From Chlamydiota bacterium (GTDB lineage: Bacteria > Chlamydiota > Chlamydiia > Chlamydiales > Rhabdochlamydiaceae), in contig JAAKFC010000022.1 in assembly GCA_011065225.1 (NCBI GenBank), forward strand, positions 1 to 13,853: a DNA stretch of 13,853 nucleotides. Direction: 5' to 3'. Shown in pieces: positions 1-7,825 of this stretch. Position numbers and translations under genes: made by a program. The notes under the pieces were generated by a model, which worked only from the letters and a program-made list of their open reading frames with translations, was not told where the DNA came from and searched no databases. The first letter of the stretch is position 1; every line of letters starts with the position of its first letter.

Positions 1-3000
1 ATTCCACGCTATGTCGATTGGTTCAAGCGTCTTGAGCTGAAATTTTTTAAAAAATTCGGACGGGCTTTCCATGTTCTTCTTATTCCGCTCGCGACTCGAG
101 CTCTTCGAAAAACAACTGCGCAAGTGATTCTGCCTGGAGAAAGAGCGGCTCTTTCTAAACATATGGCCAAAAGGCGTGAAGAAGGTGTCCGCATCAATTT
201 GAATCATCTCGGTGAAGCAATTCTTGGTGAAGAAGAGGCGATCAGACGCCTCAACATCTATCTGCAAGATCTCGAAAGAGACGATGTAGAATATGTTTCG
301 ATCAAAATTTCTACGGTCTTTTCCCAGATTAATTTGCTCGATTGGGAAAAAACGATAGAAGTGCTCTCTGACAGACTGGGGCAGCTTTACCGGAAAGCCA
401 AAGCACATCATTTCAAAAGGGCCGATGGAACAGGAGTAGTCAAATTCGTTAATCTCGATATGGAGGAATATCAAGATCTACATCTGACTAAAGAACTCTT
501 TAAACGCGTATTGGATGAAGAGGAATTTCTCGATTATAGCGCAGGTATCGTATTGCAAGCCTATATTCCAGATAGCTATAGCGTCATGCAAGAGTTGACG
601 GAATGGGCAATCAAAAGGCGTGGGAAGGGTGGAGCACCTATTAAAATTCGGCTCGTAAAAGGTGCGAACTTGACTATGGAGCATTTTGAAGCCAGTATCC
701 ACAATTGGTCACAAACTCCCTATAAGACAAAACCAGAAGTAGATGCCAATTACAAGCGGATGATTCTCTATGGATGCCGGCCTGAACATGCCGATGCAGT
801 GCATATTGGAATTGCGAGCCACAATCTTTTCGACATTGCCTATGCTATGCTCACTCGACTTGAAAACAATGTGGAAAAAGAGATCACCTTCGAAATGCTC
901 GAAGGCATGGCGGATCATATGCGGCGCGTCGTGCAAAAACTCTCTGGAGAAATTCTTCTCTATTGCCCCATTGCCACAAAACGAGATTTTCAAAGTGCCA
1001 TTGCCTATCTCATTCGAAGACTCGATGAGAATACGGGACCGGAAAATTTCCTCCGTCACAGCTTTGGCTTAAAACCTGGAACCGAAGCCTGGGCAGAACA
1101 AGTCAATCTCTTTTCGATTGCCTGCAAACAAACCGATGCCGTGAGTGAAATCCCTCGCCGGACACAAAGTCGCTTTGATCCACCGATACAACTTAAAATT
1201 GAAGAACCATTCAGCCTAGAGCCCGATACAGATTTTTCTCTTCCCCAAAACCAAAAGTGGGCAATGGAAGTGGTGAATACTTGGCGCGATAAAAAAATCG
1301 AAGACATTCCTCTTGTGATTGATGGGAAAGAAATTAAGCGCGAGCAAAAAGGAGAAGGGATTGAACCTTCTAATCCGCATGAAACTCTCTATCAATATTC
1401 TCTTGCGACTTGGGAAGATATCGATCAAGCTCTAGGTTCTGCAAAAGCCTCTGAATCTGGATGGAGTAATCGACCTACTCGAGAGCGCTGCGAGCTGATT
1501 GCAAATGTCACTGCCAAGATGCGCGAAAAACGGGACGATCTCATCGGTGTTATGATGAAAGATGGGGGCAAGTCTATCTACGAGACCGAGGCTGAAATCT
1601 CAGAAGCAATCGATTTTGGGGAATACTATCTGCGGAGCATGCTCGAATTTGATGGGATGAAAGAAGTGGAGTTTTCTCCTATGGGAACACTCCTCATAGC
1701 TCCTCCCTGGAACTTTCCAATTTCGATTCCCTCAGGAGGAATCTTTGCAGGACTCGTCACAGGAAACTGTGTCCTTTTTAAACCCGCACCAGAAGCCGTT
1801 TTATCGGGGTGGATCTTAGTCAACCTGTTTTGGGAAGCAGGCATTCCCAAAAATGTCTTGCAATTCATCAACTGTGTCGATGATCCCATTGGAAGCCAGC
1901 TTGTTCAAGATGAAAGAATCAATGCAATCATTCTCACAGGAGGAACTCCTACCGCACGCCTCTTCATGAAACTACGTCCTGATTTGCATCTCTCTGCTGA
2001 AACAGGCGGGAAAAACGCAATGATCATCACAGGACTTTCTGATCGCGACCTTGCCATCAAAGATCTCGTGCAATCTGCCTTTGGCCATTCGGGACAAAAA
2101 TGCAGTGCTGCTTCTCTCGCCATTTTAGAAGCAGAAGTCTATGACGATAAAAATTTCATGCGCCAATTGAAAGATGCCGTCGAAAGCCTCCATGTGGGTA
2201 CTTGCTGGGATATCGCTTCAAAAGTGATCCCTCTTATTCATCCTCCAAGTGATACACTCAAGAGAGGATTGACCACATTAGAAAGAGGTGAAAAATGGCT
2301 TGTAAAGCCAAAAGCCGACCCAAATAATCCCAATCTTTGGTCCCCTGGTGTAAAAATCGGCGTGAAAGAGGGAAGTTTCATGCACGAAACAGAACTCTTT
2401 GGCCCTGTGCTTGCAGTGATGCGGGCAAAAGATCTCAATGATGCGATTCATCTTGTCAATAGGACTGCCTATGGGCTCACCTCAGGAATCCAATCACTCG
2501 ACAAGAGAGAAATCAATGTTTGGATCAAAAAAATTGAGGCAGGAAATTGTTATATCAATCGAGGCATTACCGGAGCCATTGTGGAGCGGCAACCTTTTGG
2601 AGGCTGTAAAGCCAGCTCTTTTGGCCATGGATCCAAAGCGGGGGGGCCCAACTATATTCTGCAATTCATGCAAAAGAAACAGCTCAATATTCCTAAAGAA
2701 AAATCTCCAATCCCTGACTCGATCAATACCCTTACCCGTCTCTTAAGCTATCTCGATCTCAGCGCTGACGAATTAGGCCTATGGTTTGCGAGCACTTCTA
2801 ACTATGCCCATTGGGCAAAATTCTTTGCCAAAGATCATGATCCACAAAAAGTAGTAGGGCAGGATAATTTTTTAAGCTTCCGCCCGAGAAAGAGAATGGG
2901 GTTTCGGATCCAAAAAGATGATCTTCCTCTCGATGTCCTCCGTATCATTGCTGCAGCCATGGCATGTAAATGCCATCTTGAGCTGACCTATGATCCCAGT

Positions 3001-3315
3001 GCACTTCCCATCCAGATTGAGAATGAATGGAAACAAATGCTACAGGGACTCAGTTTCACAGAAGAGACGCAAGAACAGTTCATTGCCAGAGTCCATTGGG
3101 GCTCCTTTGACAGGATTCGATTTTTGCAAAAACCCCTAAAAGAAGTTTTTGATGCAGCAAGCGAGTCCGCCACTTACATCAACTATGAGCCCGTTCTTGC
3201 TAGTGGGAGACTTGAGCTCCTCCACTACTTACGTGAGATAGCTCTGAGCATTGACTATCACCGCTATGGGAATCTGGGCACCCGCGAAGGGGAAAGTCGC
3301 TCAGAGATTATGTAG
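1..3315 (+). CDS. putA: Bifunctional proline dehydrogenase / L-glutamate-gamma-semialdehyde dehydrogenase (PutA), 5'-truncated by window edge
   Basis: PutA oxidises proline to P5C with FAD, then to glutamate with NAD+, feeding proline into central metabolism. The frame has no stop from base 1, so the GTG at 124 is not a real start; 1104 codons are visible. The proline dehydrogenase barrel shows INLNHLGEAILGEEEA, SIKIS, RLVKGAN (codons near 652-669) and the paired Arg of YLIRRLDENTG (1015-1020) that bind the substrate carboxylate in this family. The aldehyde dehydrogenase half follows, with PPWNFPISIPSGG, the catalytic Glu in AETGGKN (1999-2001) and the catalytic Cys in GQKCSAAS (2101-2103). 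About 200 residues follow the ALDH core and end in SIDYHRYGNLGTR, as in the longer PutA types with a C-terminal ALDH-superfamily-like domain. No DNA-binding domain can be judged because the N-terminus is missing. It appears monocistronic at its 3' end, since the next gene is convergent. Confidence 0.95.
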   Translation: MPRYVDWFKRLELKFFKKFGRAFHVLLIPLATRALRKTTAQVILPGERAALSKHMAKRREEGVRINLNHLGEAILGEEEAIRRLNIYLQDLERDDVEYVSIKISTVFSQINLLDWEKTIEVLSDRLGQLYRKAKAHHFKRADGTGVVKFVNLDMEEYQDLHLTKELFKRVLDEEEFLDYSAGIVLQAYIPDSYSVMQELTEWAIKRRGKGGAPIKIRLVKGANLTMEHFEASIHNWSQTPYKTKPEVDANYKRMILYGCRPEHADAVHIGIASHNLFDIAYAMLTRLENNVEKEITFEMLEGMADHMRRVVQKLSGEILLYCPIATKRDFQSAIAYLIRRLDENTGPENFLRHSFGLKPGTEAWAEQVNLFSIACKQTDAVSEIPRRTQSRFDPPIQLKIEEPFSLEPDTDFSLPQNQKWAMEVVNTWRDKKIEDIPLVIDGKEIKREQKGEGIEPSNPHETLYQYSLATWEDIDQALGSAKASESGWSNRPTRERCELIANVTAKMREKRDDLIGVMMKDGGKSIYETEAEISEAIDFGEYYLRSMLEFDGMKEVEFSPMGTLLIAPPWNFPISIPSGGIFAGLVTGNCVLFKPAPEAVLSGWILVNLFWEAGIPKNVLQFINCVDDPIGSQLVQDERINAIILTGGTPTARLFMKLRPDLHLSAETGGKNAMIITGLSDRDLAIKDLVQSAFGHSGQKCSAASLAILEAEVYDDKNFMRQLKDAVESLHVGTCWDIASKVIPLIHPPSDTLKRGLTTLERGEKWLVKPKADPNNPNLWSPGVKIGVKEGSFMHETELFGPVLAVMRAKDLNDAIHLVNRTAYGLTSGIQSLDKREINVWIKKIEAGNCYINRGITGAIVERQPFGGCKASSFGHGSKAGGPNYILQFMQKKQLNIPKEKSPIPDSINTLTRLLSYLDLSADELGLWFASTSNYAHWAKFFAKDHDPQKVVGQDNFLSFRPRKRMGFRIQKDDLPLDVLRIIAAAMACKCHLELTYDPSALPIQIENEWKQMLQGLSFTEETQEQFIARVHWGSFDRIRFLQKPLKEVFDAASESATYINYEPVLASGRLELLHYLREIALSIDYHRYGNLGTREGESRSEIM

Positions 3316-3326
3316 TATCATGCTTT

Positions 3327-3360
3327 CAATATAGAAAAACTGTGCAATATTGTCTTTTTT
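3327..3360 (+). terminator. Weak terminator-like hairpin after putA
   Basis: Twelve bases after the putA stop, CAATAT (3327-3332) can pair with ATATTG (3347-3352), followed directly by TCTTTTTT. The stem is all but one pair A-U and the loop is 14 nt, so it is weak. A second small hairpin, TGTCT-N5-AGACA (3351-3365), overlaps the T-run and could serve the convergent gene. Inferred from position and the T-tract only. Confidence 0.3.
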
Positions 3361-3371
3361 AGACATTCAAA

Positions 3372-3824
3372 TTACTCTTGGTAGGGATCTTGAATCGCAA
3401 GTTTAAGCCCATAATATTTCAAATAATCATAATTTTTTTGAGGAACTTTCCAAGTTCGATCTTTTAATTCTTTTAAACCAATATTAATTACAGGAATCTC
3501 GTTTTCTTCCTTATTTGATGTCCCTCCCATCCAATAATTAATTCGTCCAATTAAAGTAGGCATGTCTTCAATTTTGGCTGCTGTTTTTTCTTCTTTTCTT
3601 ACAGAGAAACCAAAACATTTTTCAGGTTCTGTATTTATAGGTACGGTTTTCGCACAGAACAGCTCCCAACTTTTACTTGCCTTTTTGCAGGCAACCTCGA
3701 TGTCTTGATAATTATCAAATTCAAAATAAGCCGCACCAGGTTTTTCTAAAGATGAATCATCATTAACAACATAAATTTTAATTAAACCTGATAAATTGCT
3801 ATTAAAAGATGAATGTGCTGTCAT
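3372..3824 (-). CDS. Hypothetical protein, 150 aa, A+T-rich orphan
   Basis: I do not recognise this protein. It is 150 residues, soluble and mixed charge, with no signal peptide or membrane segment. It has aromatic-rich stretches such as AAYFEFDNYQDIEV near residues 31-44 and YDYLKYYGLKL near 132-142, and two Cys at about 57 and 70 in a region with CFGFSVRKEEK. The ATG at 3824 is set by a near-perfect Shine-Dalgarno sequence, GGAAGGAGG (3838-3830), five bases upstream. That is the strongest RBS in the window and argues for a real, well-translated gene. Its codons are visibly richer in A/T than putA and the helicase gene on either side, which may mean a different origin. It lies alone between a convergent putA and a divergent helicase gene. 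Function is unknown. Confidence 0.7.
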   Translation of the reverse strand: MTAHSSFNSNLSGLIKIYVVNDDSSLEKPGAAYFEFDNYQDIEVACKKASKSWELFCAKTVPINTEPEKCFGFSVRKEEKTAAKIEDMPTLIGRINYWMGGTSNKEENEIPVINIGLKELKDRTWKVPQKNYDYLKYYGLKLAIQDPYQE

Positions 3825-3856
3825 TTATTCCTCCTTCCAATTTGCAAGGCACTATG

Positions 3857-3874
3857 ATAAATTGCACAATTTAT
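3857..3874. repeat. 18-bp palindrome in the divergent spacer, operator-like
   Basis: ATAAATTG-CA-CAATTTAT is a perfect 8+2+8 inverted repeat. It lies 33 bp upstream of the orphan gene (start 3824) and about 97 bp upstream of the helicase gene (start 3971). It abuts a possible -10 box (TATCAT on the - strand, 3859-3854) for the orphan gene, so a dimeric regulator bound here could control it. A+T-rich symmetry can arise by chance; the role is inference. Confidence 0.4.
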
Positions 3875-3934
3875 TTCCACCTAAAATTTTAAGAATCTAT
3901 TAACAGACTCTAAAGATTCGTAAAAAAATTATAG

Positions 3935-3963
3935 GTGAAGAATTCTTGGTGGTAGTATATATT
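3935..3963 (+). promoter_or_regulatory. Candidate promoter of the helicase gene, leaderless type
   Basis: GTGAAG (3935-3940), a 17-nt spacer and TATATT (3958-3963) form a sigma70-like pair. The -10 box ends exactly 7 nt before the ATG at 3971, so transcription would begin at or next to the start codon. No Shine-Dalgarno sequence precedes that ATG; the nearest G-rich run, GGTGG at 3949-3952 and around, is too far away. This fits a leaderless mRNA. The -35 match is only partial. Confidence 0.4.
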
Positions 3964-3970
3964 CTTCTCT

Positions 3971-6052
3971 ATGCAACTCGCCAAGCATCTCAATCCCCAG
4001 CAATGTAAAGCCGCTGAGCATGTCGAAGGACCGATGCTCGTCATTGCCGGCGCTGGGTCTGGGAAAACCCGGATCGTCACCTATCGGAGCGCCCATCTCA
4101 TTGAACTGGGAGTTCCTTCCAGTGAAATTTTAGCTGTCACTTTCACCAATAAAGCCGCCGATGAGATGCGCCTTCGCATCCACAAACTCTCCAATAAGGC
4201 AATTTTGGCCTGCACCTTCCATTCTCTGGGTGCCAGAATCCTGCGAGAATCGATTGGACCGCTGGGCTATAAAAATCACTTTGCCATTTTCGATGAGGAT
4301 GACAGCCAGAAAGTTCTCAAAGAGTGCATGGCAGAAAGACACATCAAAGATGAAAAAGGGCTCATGAAAACCCTTCGCGGCGGAATTTCTCATGCAAAAA
4401 ATAACATGATCGAGCCCGATGATGAGCTCCTTGCAGATATTTACGACCTCTATCAGAAAAAATTGAAAACCTACAATGCCCTCGATTTTGATGATCTCCT
4501 TTTCCTCACAGTAAAGCTCTTTCAACAAGAAAAAGAAATCCTCGAGCACTATCAAAAACAGTGGACTTTCATTCTTGTCGATGAATACCAAGATACCAAC
4601 CAAGCGCAATACAACCTTTTAAAACTTCTTTCCAGCAAGCATCAAAATGTGTTTGCCGTAGGCGATCCCGATCAATCGATTTATTCTTGGCGCGGTGCCA
4701 ATATTGAAAATATCCTAAACTTTGAAAAAGATTACCCTGGCGCTGAGATTGTGCGCCTAGAACAAAACTATCGAAGCAGGAGCAATATTCTCACTGCTGC
4801 CAATGCCCTCATTCAAAATAATGAGAGTCGCTATGAGAAAAAACTTTGGAGTGATCGAGGCGAAGGAGAAAAAATCGGCTTTTGCCTCTCTGAATCTGAG
4901 CGCGATGAGGTGAACTTTGTTCTCGAGAGGCTCTATCACCATCACTATAAACAAAATATCCCTCTAAGTAACTGTGTCATCTTCTACCGCACCCATTTTC
5001 AATCGCGGGTGTTTGAAGATGCCCTTTTAAAAGAAAAAATCCCCTACATCATTGTAGGGGGGATTTCTTTCTATATGCGTCGCGAGATCAAGGATATGCT
5101 TGCTTTCCTTCGGATTGCAAGTGAAGGAGCTGATTTTCTCTCTTTTGCGCGAACAATCAATCTTCCCAAGAGAGGCATTGGGCCTGCCACGCAAGCCAAA
5201 ATTCGTTTGGCATCGCATGGGGATCTTGTCCATACCTGTGAAGAGATTGTGTCAGGAAAAATTCCCATCAAATTTTCTCAAAGACAAATGCACGGACTAA
5301 AGTCCTATGTCGAAGTGATCAAAGCCATCCGGCATCTGATTCATCAACAAGCTCCCATCCATGAGATCCTTGAAGAGACGATTGAAGGGACCCGTTACCG
5401 CGATCTGCTCAAAGAAGATCCAGATAGCGCACAGGACCGCGAAGAAAACCTCGAAGAACTTCTTTCCAAGGCAGCAGAATGGGAAGAGGAAAACGATGAA
5501 GGAACTCTTACAGAATTTTTAGAAGAACTCTTTTTGAAATCGACCCATGATGGAACCCATGACCAAGATGCCTTGCGTCTCATGACCCTCCATAATGGAA
5601 AAGGACTCGAATTTGATGTCACTTTCCTTGTCGGAATGGAAGAAGAGATTTTTCCCCACGCCAATTCACTTGGCAATTTTGAATCCCTAGAAGAGGAGAG
5701 ACGCCTCTGCTATGTGGGGATAACAAGAGCCCGCGACTTCCTCTATTTGAGTGCTGCACGCACCCGCTATCTTTGGGGATCGCTCCGTCCCATGCGCCCT
5801 TCTCGCTTTCTTTCAGAAATTCCGGAGGAACAGCTCAAGAAATACCACAAAGAAACGTTCAGTCCCTACGACTTCGAAGAAACCCCTACTTCCCTGCAGC
5901 CAGGAGATTCTGTCCATCACAAGGATTTTGGCAAAGGAATCGTCCAAAAAGCCTACAACACCTCTCTTGGACTCACATATGATGTTCTCTTTTCTGAGAA
6001 TGATGAAGAGAGAAGTTTAGTTGCTAAGTACGCTCGCTTGGCTAAGCTGTAA
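3971..6052 (+). CDS. pcrA: ATP-dependent DNA helicase, UvrD/PcrA/Rep family
   Basis: This is a superfamily 1A 3'-5' DNA helicase acting in nucleotide-excision and mismatch repair and in clearing recombination or replication intermediates. The 693-residue protein has every motif in order: Q-motif LNPQQ (7-11), Walker A GAGSGKT (27-33), motif Ia AVTFTNKAADEM, Walker B VDEYQDTN (203-210), motif III GDPDQSIYSWRGA (231-243), motif IV LEQNYRSR (263-270), motif V LMTLHNGKGLEF (from 537) and motif VI YVGITRAR (581-588). A C-terminal Tudor-like segment (about 640-693) carries GDSVHHKDFGKGIV, as in UvrD and PcrA but usually not Rep. The ATG is placed seven residues before the LNPQQ motif, as is normal for the family. 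No SD is seen. The 3' end overlaps the convergent GT9 gene by 36 bp. Choosing between the names uvrD and pcrA is not possible from sequence alone. Confidence 0.95.
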   Translation: MQLAKHLNPQQCKAAEHVEGPMLVIAGAGSGKTRIVTYRSAHLIELGVPSSEILAVTFTNKAADEMRLRIHKLSNKAILACTFHSLGARILRESIGPLGYKNHFAIFDEDDSQKVLKECMAERHIKDEKGLMKTLRGGISHAKNNMIEPDDELLADIYDLYQKKLKTYNALDFDDLLFLTVKLFQQEKEILEHYQKQWTFILVDEYQDTNQAQYNLLKLLSSKHQNVFAVGDPDQSIYSWRGANIENILNFEKDYPGAEIVRLEQNYRSRSNILTAANALIQNNESRYEKKLWSDRGEGEKIGFCLSESERDEVNFVLERLYHHHYKQNIPLSNCVIFYRTHFQSRVFEDALLKEKIPYIIVGGISFYMRREIKDMLAFLRIASEGADFLSFARTINLPKRGIGPATQAKIRLASHGDLVHTCEEIVSGKIPIKFSQRQMHGLKSYVEVIKAIRHLIHQQAPIHEILEETIEGTRYRDLLKEDPDSAQDREENLEELLSKAAEWEEENDEGTLTEFLEELFLKSTHDGTHDQDALRLMTLHNGKGLEFDVTFLVGMEEEIFPHANSLGNFESLEEERRLCYVGITRARDFLYLSAARTRYLWGSLRPMRPSRFLSEIPEEQLKKYHKETFSPYDFEETPTSLQPGDSVHHKDFGKGIVQKAYNTSLGLTYDVLFSENDEERSLVAKYARLAKL
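5041..5060. repeat. Perfect hairpin inside the helicase gene
   Basis: CCCCTACA-TCAT-TGTAGGGG is an 8-bp perfect inverted repeat with a 4-base loop. It is extended by AAATC on the left and GATTT on the right with a one-base offset. It falls in the codons for the conserved IPYIIVGGISFY region. There is no T-run after it, so it is not a standard terminator. It may simply follow from the codons used. Confidence 0.5.
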
Positions 6053-6931
6053 AAAAGCTTGATAGACTTTGCTTACCGGCACAAACTTCTGCCACTTTTT
6101 ATCCCTCCAACGCATCCCTTTGAGATTGGGGATCCAACTAGGAGGAATAATCACTTCGCCCCTTGCCCAAGCAGGTCGCCAGAAATTCGCACTCATTGCA
6201 CTGCGACAAATTGTGAGTGTGGGTACTCCAAGACAAGAGGCTAGATGCCCAATTCCCGAATCATTGCCAATCATAAAGCCCGACTCTGCGACAAATGCCG
6301 CAACAGCGCAAAGGTCGGGGAATTTTGGAGCTTGCACTTCTGGCCAATCTTTTTGTTCCTCTTCGGTCAAAATAAATACTGGTTCAAAACCCTCACGCTT
6401 TAATTTGTCTGCCAGACGTAAGAACTTTTCTTTGCTCCAATTCTTGCCGGCTCTAGAACTTGTAGGATGGAAAATGATCCGCTTGGGGTATTTCCTCACA
6501 ATCACATCCTCTGGCAATTGGATCCCATTGTCTTTCATCGCATTTTCTATCGCCCATTTTTTCTCTGCGTACCGTACTAAGTTGTCAATAAAGGGTATAG
6601 TCCCATCAAATTCCCCCTCTTCCCAATAGGGATAATCACAATTCGGTGTCGCAATAGGATTGAGAATGATGTTTTTCTCTGGATAGGCCTCTATGGCCTT
6701 TTGCATCCAATCGAGCTTCTCATAAAAGAAGATCAATTTGTCATATTGTTCCAAAACTTTTAAATCATCAGGTCTTGCAAGAAAAGACAACTGGGGGAAA
6801 AGAGGCTGCATCTTTGGCAAGAGAGGATGGAAGAGATCCACTTGATGGTCAGCTCGAGCCAAATTATTGGCCAAAACACAAGCAATCAAGCCATCGCCAA
6901 GTCCGATACAAGGAAAAATTGCTATTTTCAT
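6017..6931 (-). CDS. Glycosyltransferase family 9 (LPS heptosyltransferase-like)
   Basis: GT9 enzymes are cytoplasmic GT-B-fold transferases, best known for adding ADP-heptose to LPS core. The 304-residue protein starts with the GT9-like strand and loop MKIAIFPCIGLGDGLIAC (1-18). Its C-terminal half has HPTSSRAGKNWS (155-166) and GNDSGIGHLASCLGVPT (222-238), matching the family's donor-site motifs. It has no signal peptide, so it should act in the cytoplasm, unlike most glycosyltransferases nearby. It is the last gene of the - strand run, 24 nt after the COLGALT-like gene. No SD precedes the ATG; instead a perfect 19-bp palindrome sits 5 nt upstream, so translation may depend on the upstream gene. 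The 3' end overlaps the helicase gene tail to tail. The sugar and acceptor cannot be read from sequence. Confidence 0.85.
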   Translation of the reverse strand: MKIAIFPCIGLGDGLIACVLANNLARADHQVDLFHPLLPKMQPLFPQLSFLARPDDLKVLEQYDKLIFFYEKLDWMQKAIEAYPEKNIILNPIATPNCDYPYWEEGEFDGTIPFIDNLVRYAEKKWAIENAMKDNGIQLPEDVIVRKYPKRIIFHPTSSRAGKNWSKEKFLRLADKLKREGFEPVFILTEEEQKDWPEVQAPKFPDLCAVAAFVAESGFMIGNDSGIGHLASCLGVPTLTICRSAMSANFWRPAWARGEVIIPPSWIPNLKGMRWRDKKWQKFVPVSKVYQAFLQLSQASVLSN

Positions 6932-6936
6932 AATCT

Positions 6937-6955
6937 ATGTAAAGCCGCTTTACAT
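6937..6955. repeat. Perfect 19-bp palindrome between two glycosyltransferase genes
   Basis: ATGTAAAGC-C-GCTTTACAT is a perfect 9+1+9 inverted repeat. It fills nearly all of the 24-nt gap between the COLGALT-like stop (6956) and the GT9 start (6931). In RNA the short loop would force a stem of about 8 pairs 5 nt before the GT9 ATG. In DNA it would suit a dimeric repressor. On the - strand it begins with ATG TAA directly after the upstream TGA, giving a start-stop mini-ORF. Confidence 0.6.
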
Positions 6956-7789
6956 TCAAGGCATTGCTAAAAAGGGTTTCATGATGCTTTCTTCTTGGCT
7001 TAAGTCCAAGTCCTGATAGAAATGCACAAGAACGCCAAAATTTTCTTCATTGCAGATGTACTGATCAATTCCTTTTTCCCTTGCCATACGAGAGAAAACG
7101 ACAAACTCATAATCATTGGAATCATCGATATAGCTCAGCTGATCCAGATATTGAGATTGAATGAGATAGGTGCAATGGACAACCGGAACTTTATAAGTTC
7201 CCTCTTGTATTCGATGTAAAATCAACCAATACTCTGGATGCTCTTTGTAGTAACCATTTTCTGTGATAGCACAGAAAAAGTTACTATAGGGATCTTGATT
7301 TTCAGGGATCGCCCATAACATCGGAGCCACAATGGGTTTATCCTTGCTCATCAATGTCTTCAAAGTAGAAGGCGCAATGAAATTATCACAATCGACCACA
7401 AAGTAATAGTCGCATTCTTTCTCCTGTGCAATCTGCATGCTTTTATTTCGGATAGCCCCTAATGTCTTAAATCGCTGAACTGTCCATTCATGTGGATTGG
7501 ATTTTTGCAAATCTTCAATTGTGTGGCTGTCAAAAATGATCTCATGGTACTTTTCTCGATTTGCTGCAACCCACTCTTTCAAAATTTCTTCTGTAGCATC
7601 TTCATTATTATTGGTGTTGATATAGAGGGTGATTGCTTTCTTATCATAATCGATTTTCTCGATGCATTTTAGGTAACGGGGCAAGACATGCGCTTTATTC
7701 CGCGCGAGAATGGAAAATAGGACGGTTTTTTCATTTTCTTGTGAGCAAGCACTGAGAAAAGCTAAAAAAACAAATACCCAGATTTTCAT
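6956..7789 (-). CDS. Lipoprotein with COLGALT/GLT25-like GT-A glycosyltransferase domain
   Basis: The N-terminus MKIWVFVFLAFLSACSQENE is a lipoprotein signal with lipobox LSAC, lipid Cys15. The rest (about 22-265) is a GT-A-type domain. Motifs in order are VLFSILARNKAHVLPRYL (23-40), LYINTNNNEDAT (55-66), the DXD-type metal site FVVDCDNFI (130-138, D133 and D135), KPIVAPML (151-158), YSNFFCAITENGYY (168-181), VPVVHCTYLI (201-210) and YICNEENFG (244-252). This order closely recalls the N-terminal domain of animal procollagen galactosyltransferases (ARN.EH.LP, VDADN, VVAPML, YSNFWC, VP.VHSTFLI, YVCN.E.YG), recalled from memory and not searched. It would be membrane-tethered outside the cytoplasm. 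The start is an ATG with no SD and a promoter-like TATAAA just upstream. Donor and acceptor are unknown. Confidence 0.8.
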   Translation of the reverse strand: MKIWVFVFLAFLSACSQENEKTVLFSILARNKAHVLPRYLKCIEKIDYDKKAITLYINTNNNEDATEEILKEWVAANREKYHEIIFDSHTIEDLQKSNPHEWTVQRFKTLGAIRNKSMQIAQEKECDYYFVVDCDNFIAPSTLKTLMSKDKPIVAPMLWAIPENQDPYSNFFCAITENGYYKEHPEYWLILHRIQEGTYKVPVVHCTYLIQSQYLDQLSYIDDSNDYEFVVFSRMAREKGIDQYICNEENFGVLVHFYQDLDLSQEESIMKPFLAMP

Positions 7790-7797
7790 GGTGAAAG

Positions 7798-7825
7798 TTT
7801 ATAACGAAAATGAGGATTTCTTCAA
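7798..7825 (-). promoter_or_regulatory. Candidate promoter for the COLGALT-like gene
   Basis: On the - strand, TTGAAG (7825-7820), a 16-nt spacer and TATAAA (7803-7798) form a good sigma70-like pair. The -35 box overlaps the stop codon of the upstream gene (7824-7822). Only 8 nt separate TATAAA from the ATG at 7789, and no SD is present. If used, the transcript would be leaderless or nearly so. Confidence 0.45.

Noticed and set aside
124..3315. putA starting at the GTG at 124
   Set aside because: The frame is open to base 1 and the protein upstream of 124 reads naturally into the proline dehydrogenase region, so the gene is cut by the window edge.
4130..4609. 159-aa open frame on the - strand
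   Set aside because: It lies entirely within the helicase gene opposite motifs I to II; a shadow ORF.
6069..6629. 186-aa open frame on the + strand
   Set aside because: It is antisense to the GT9 gene, whose motifs are clear. The frame shows no domain, signal or RBS.
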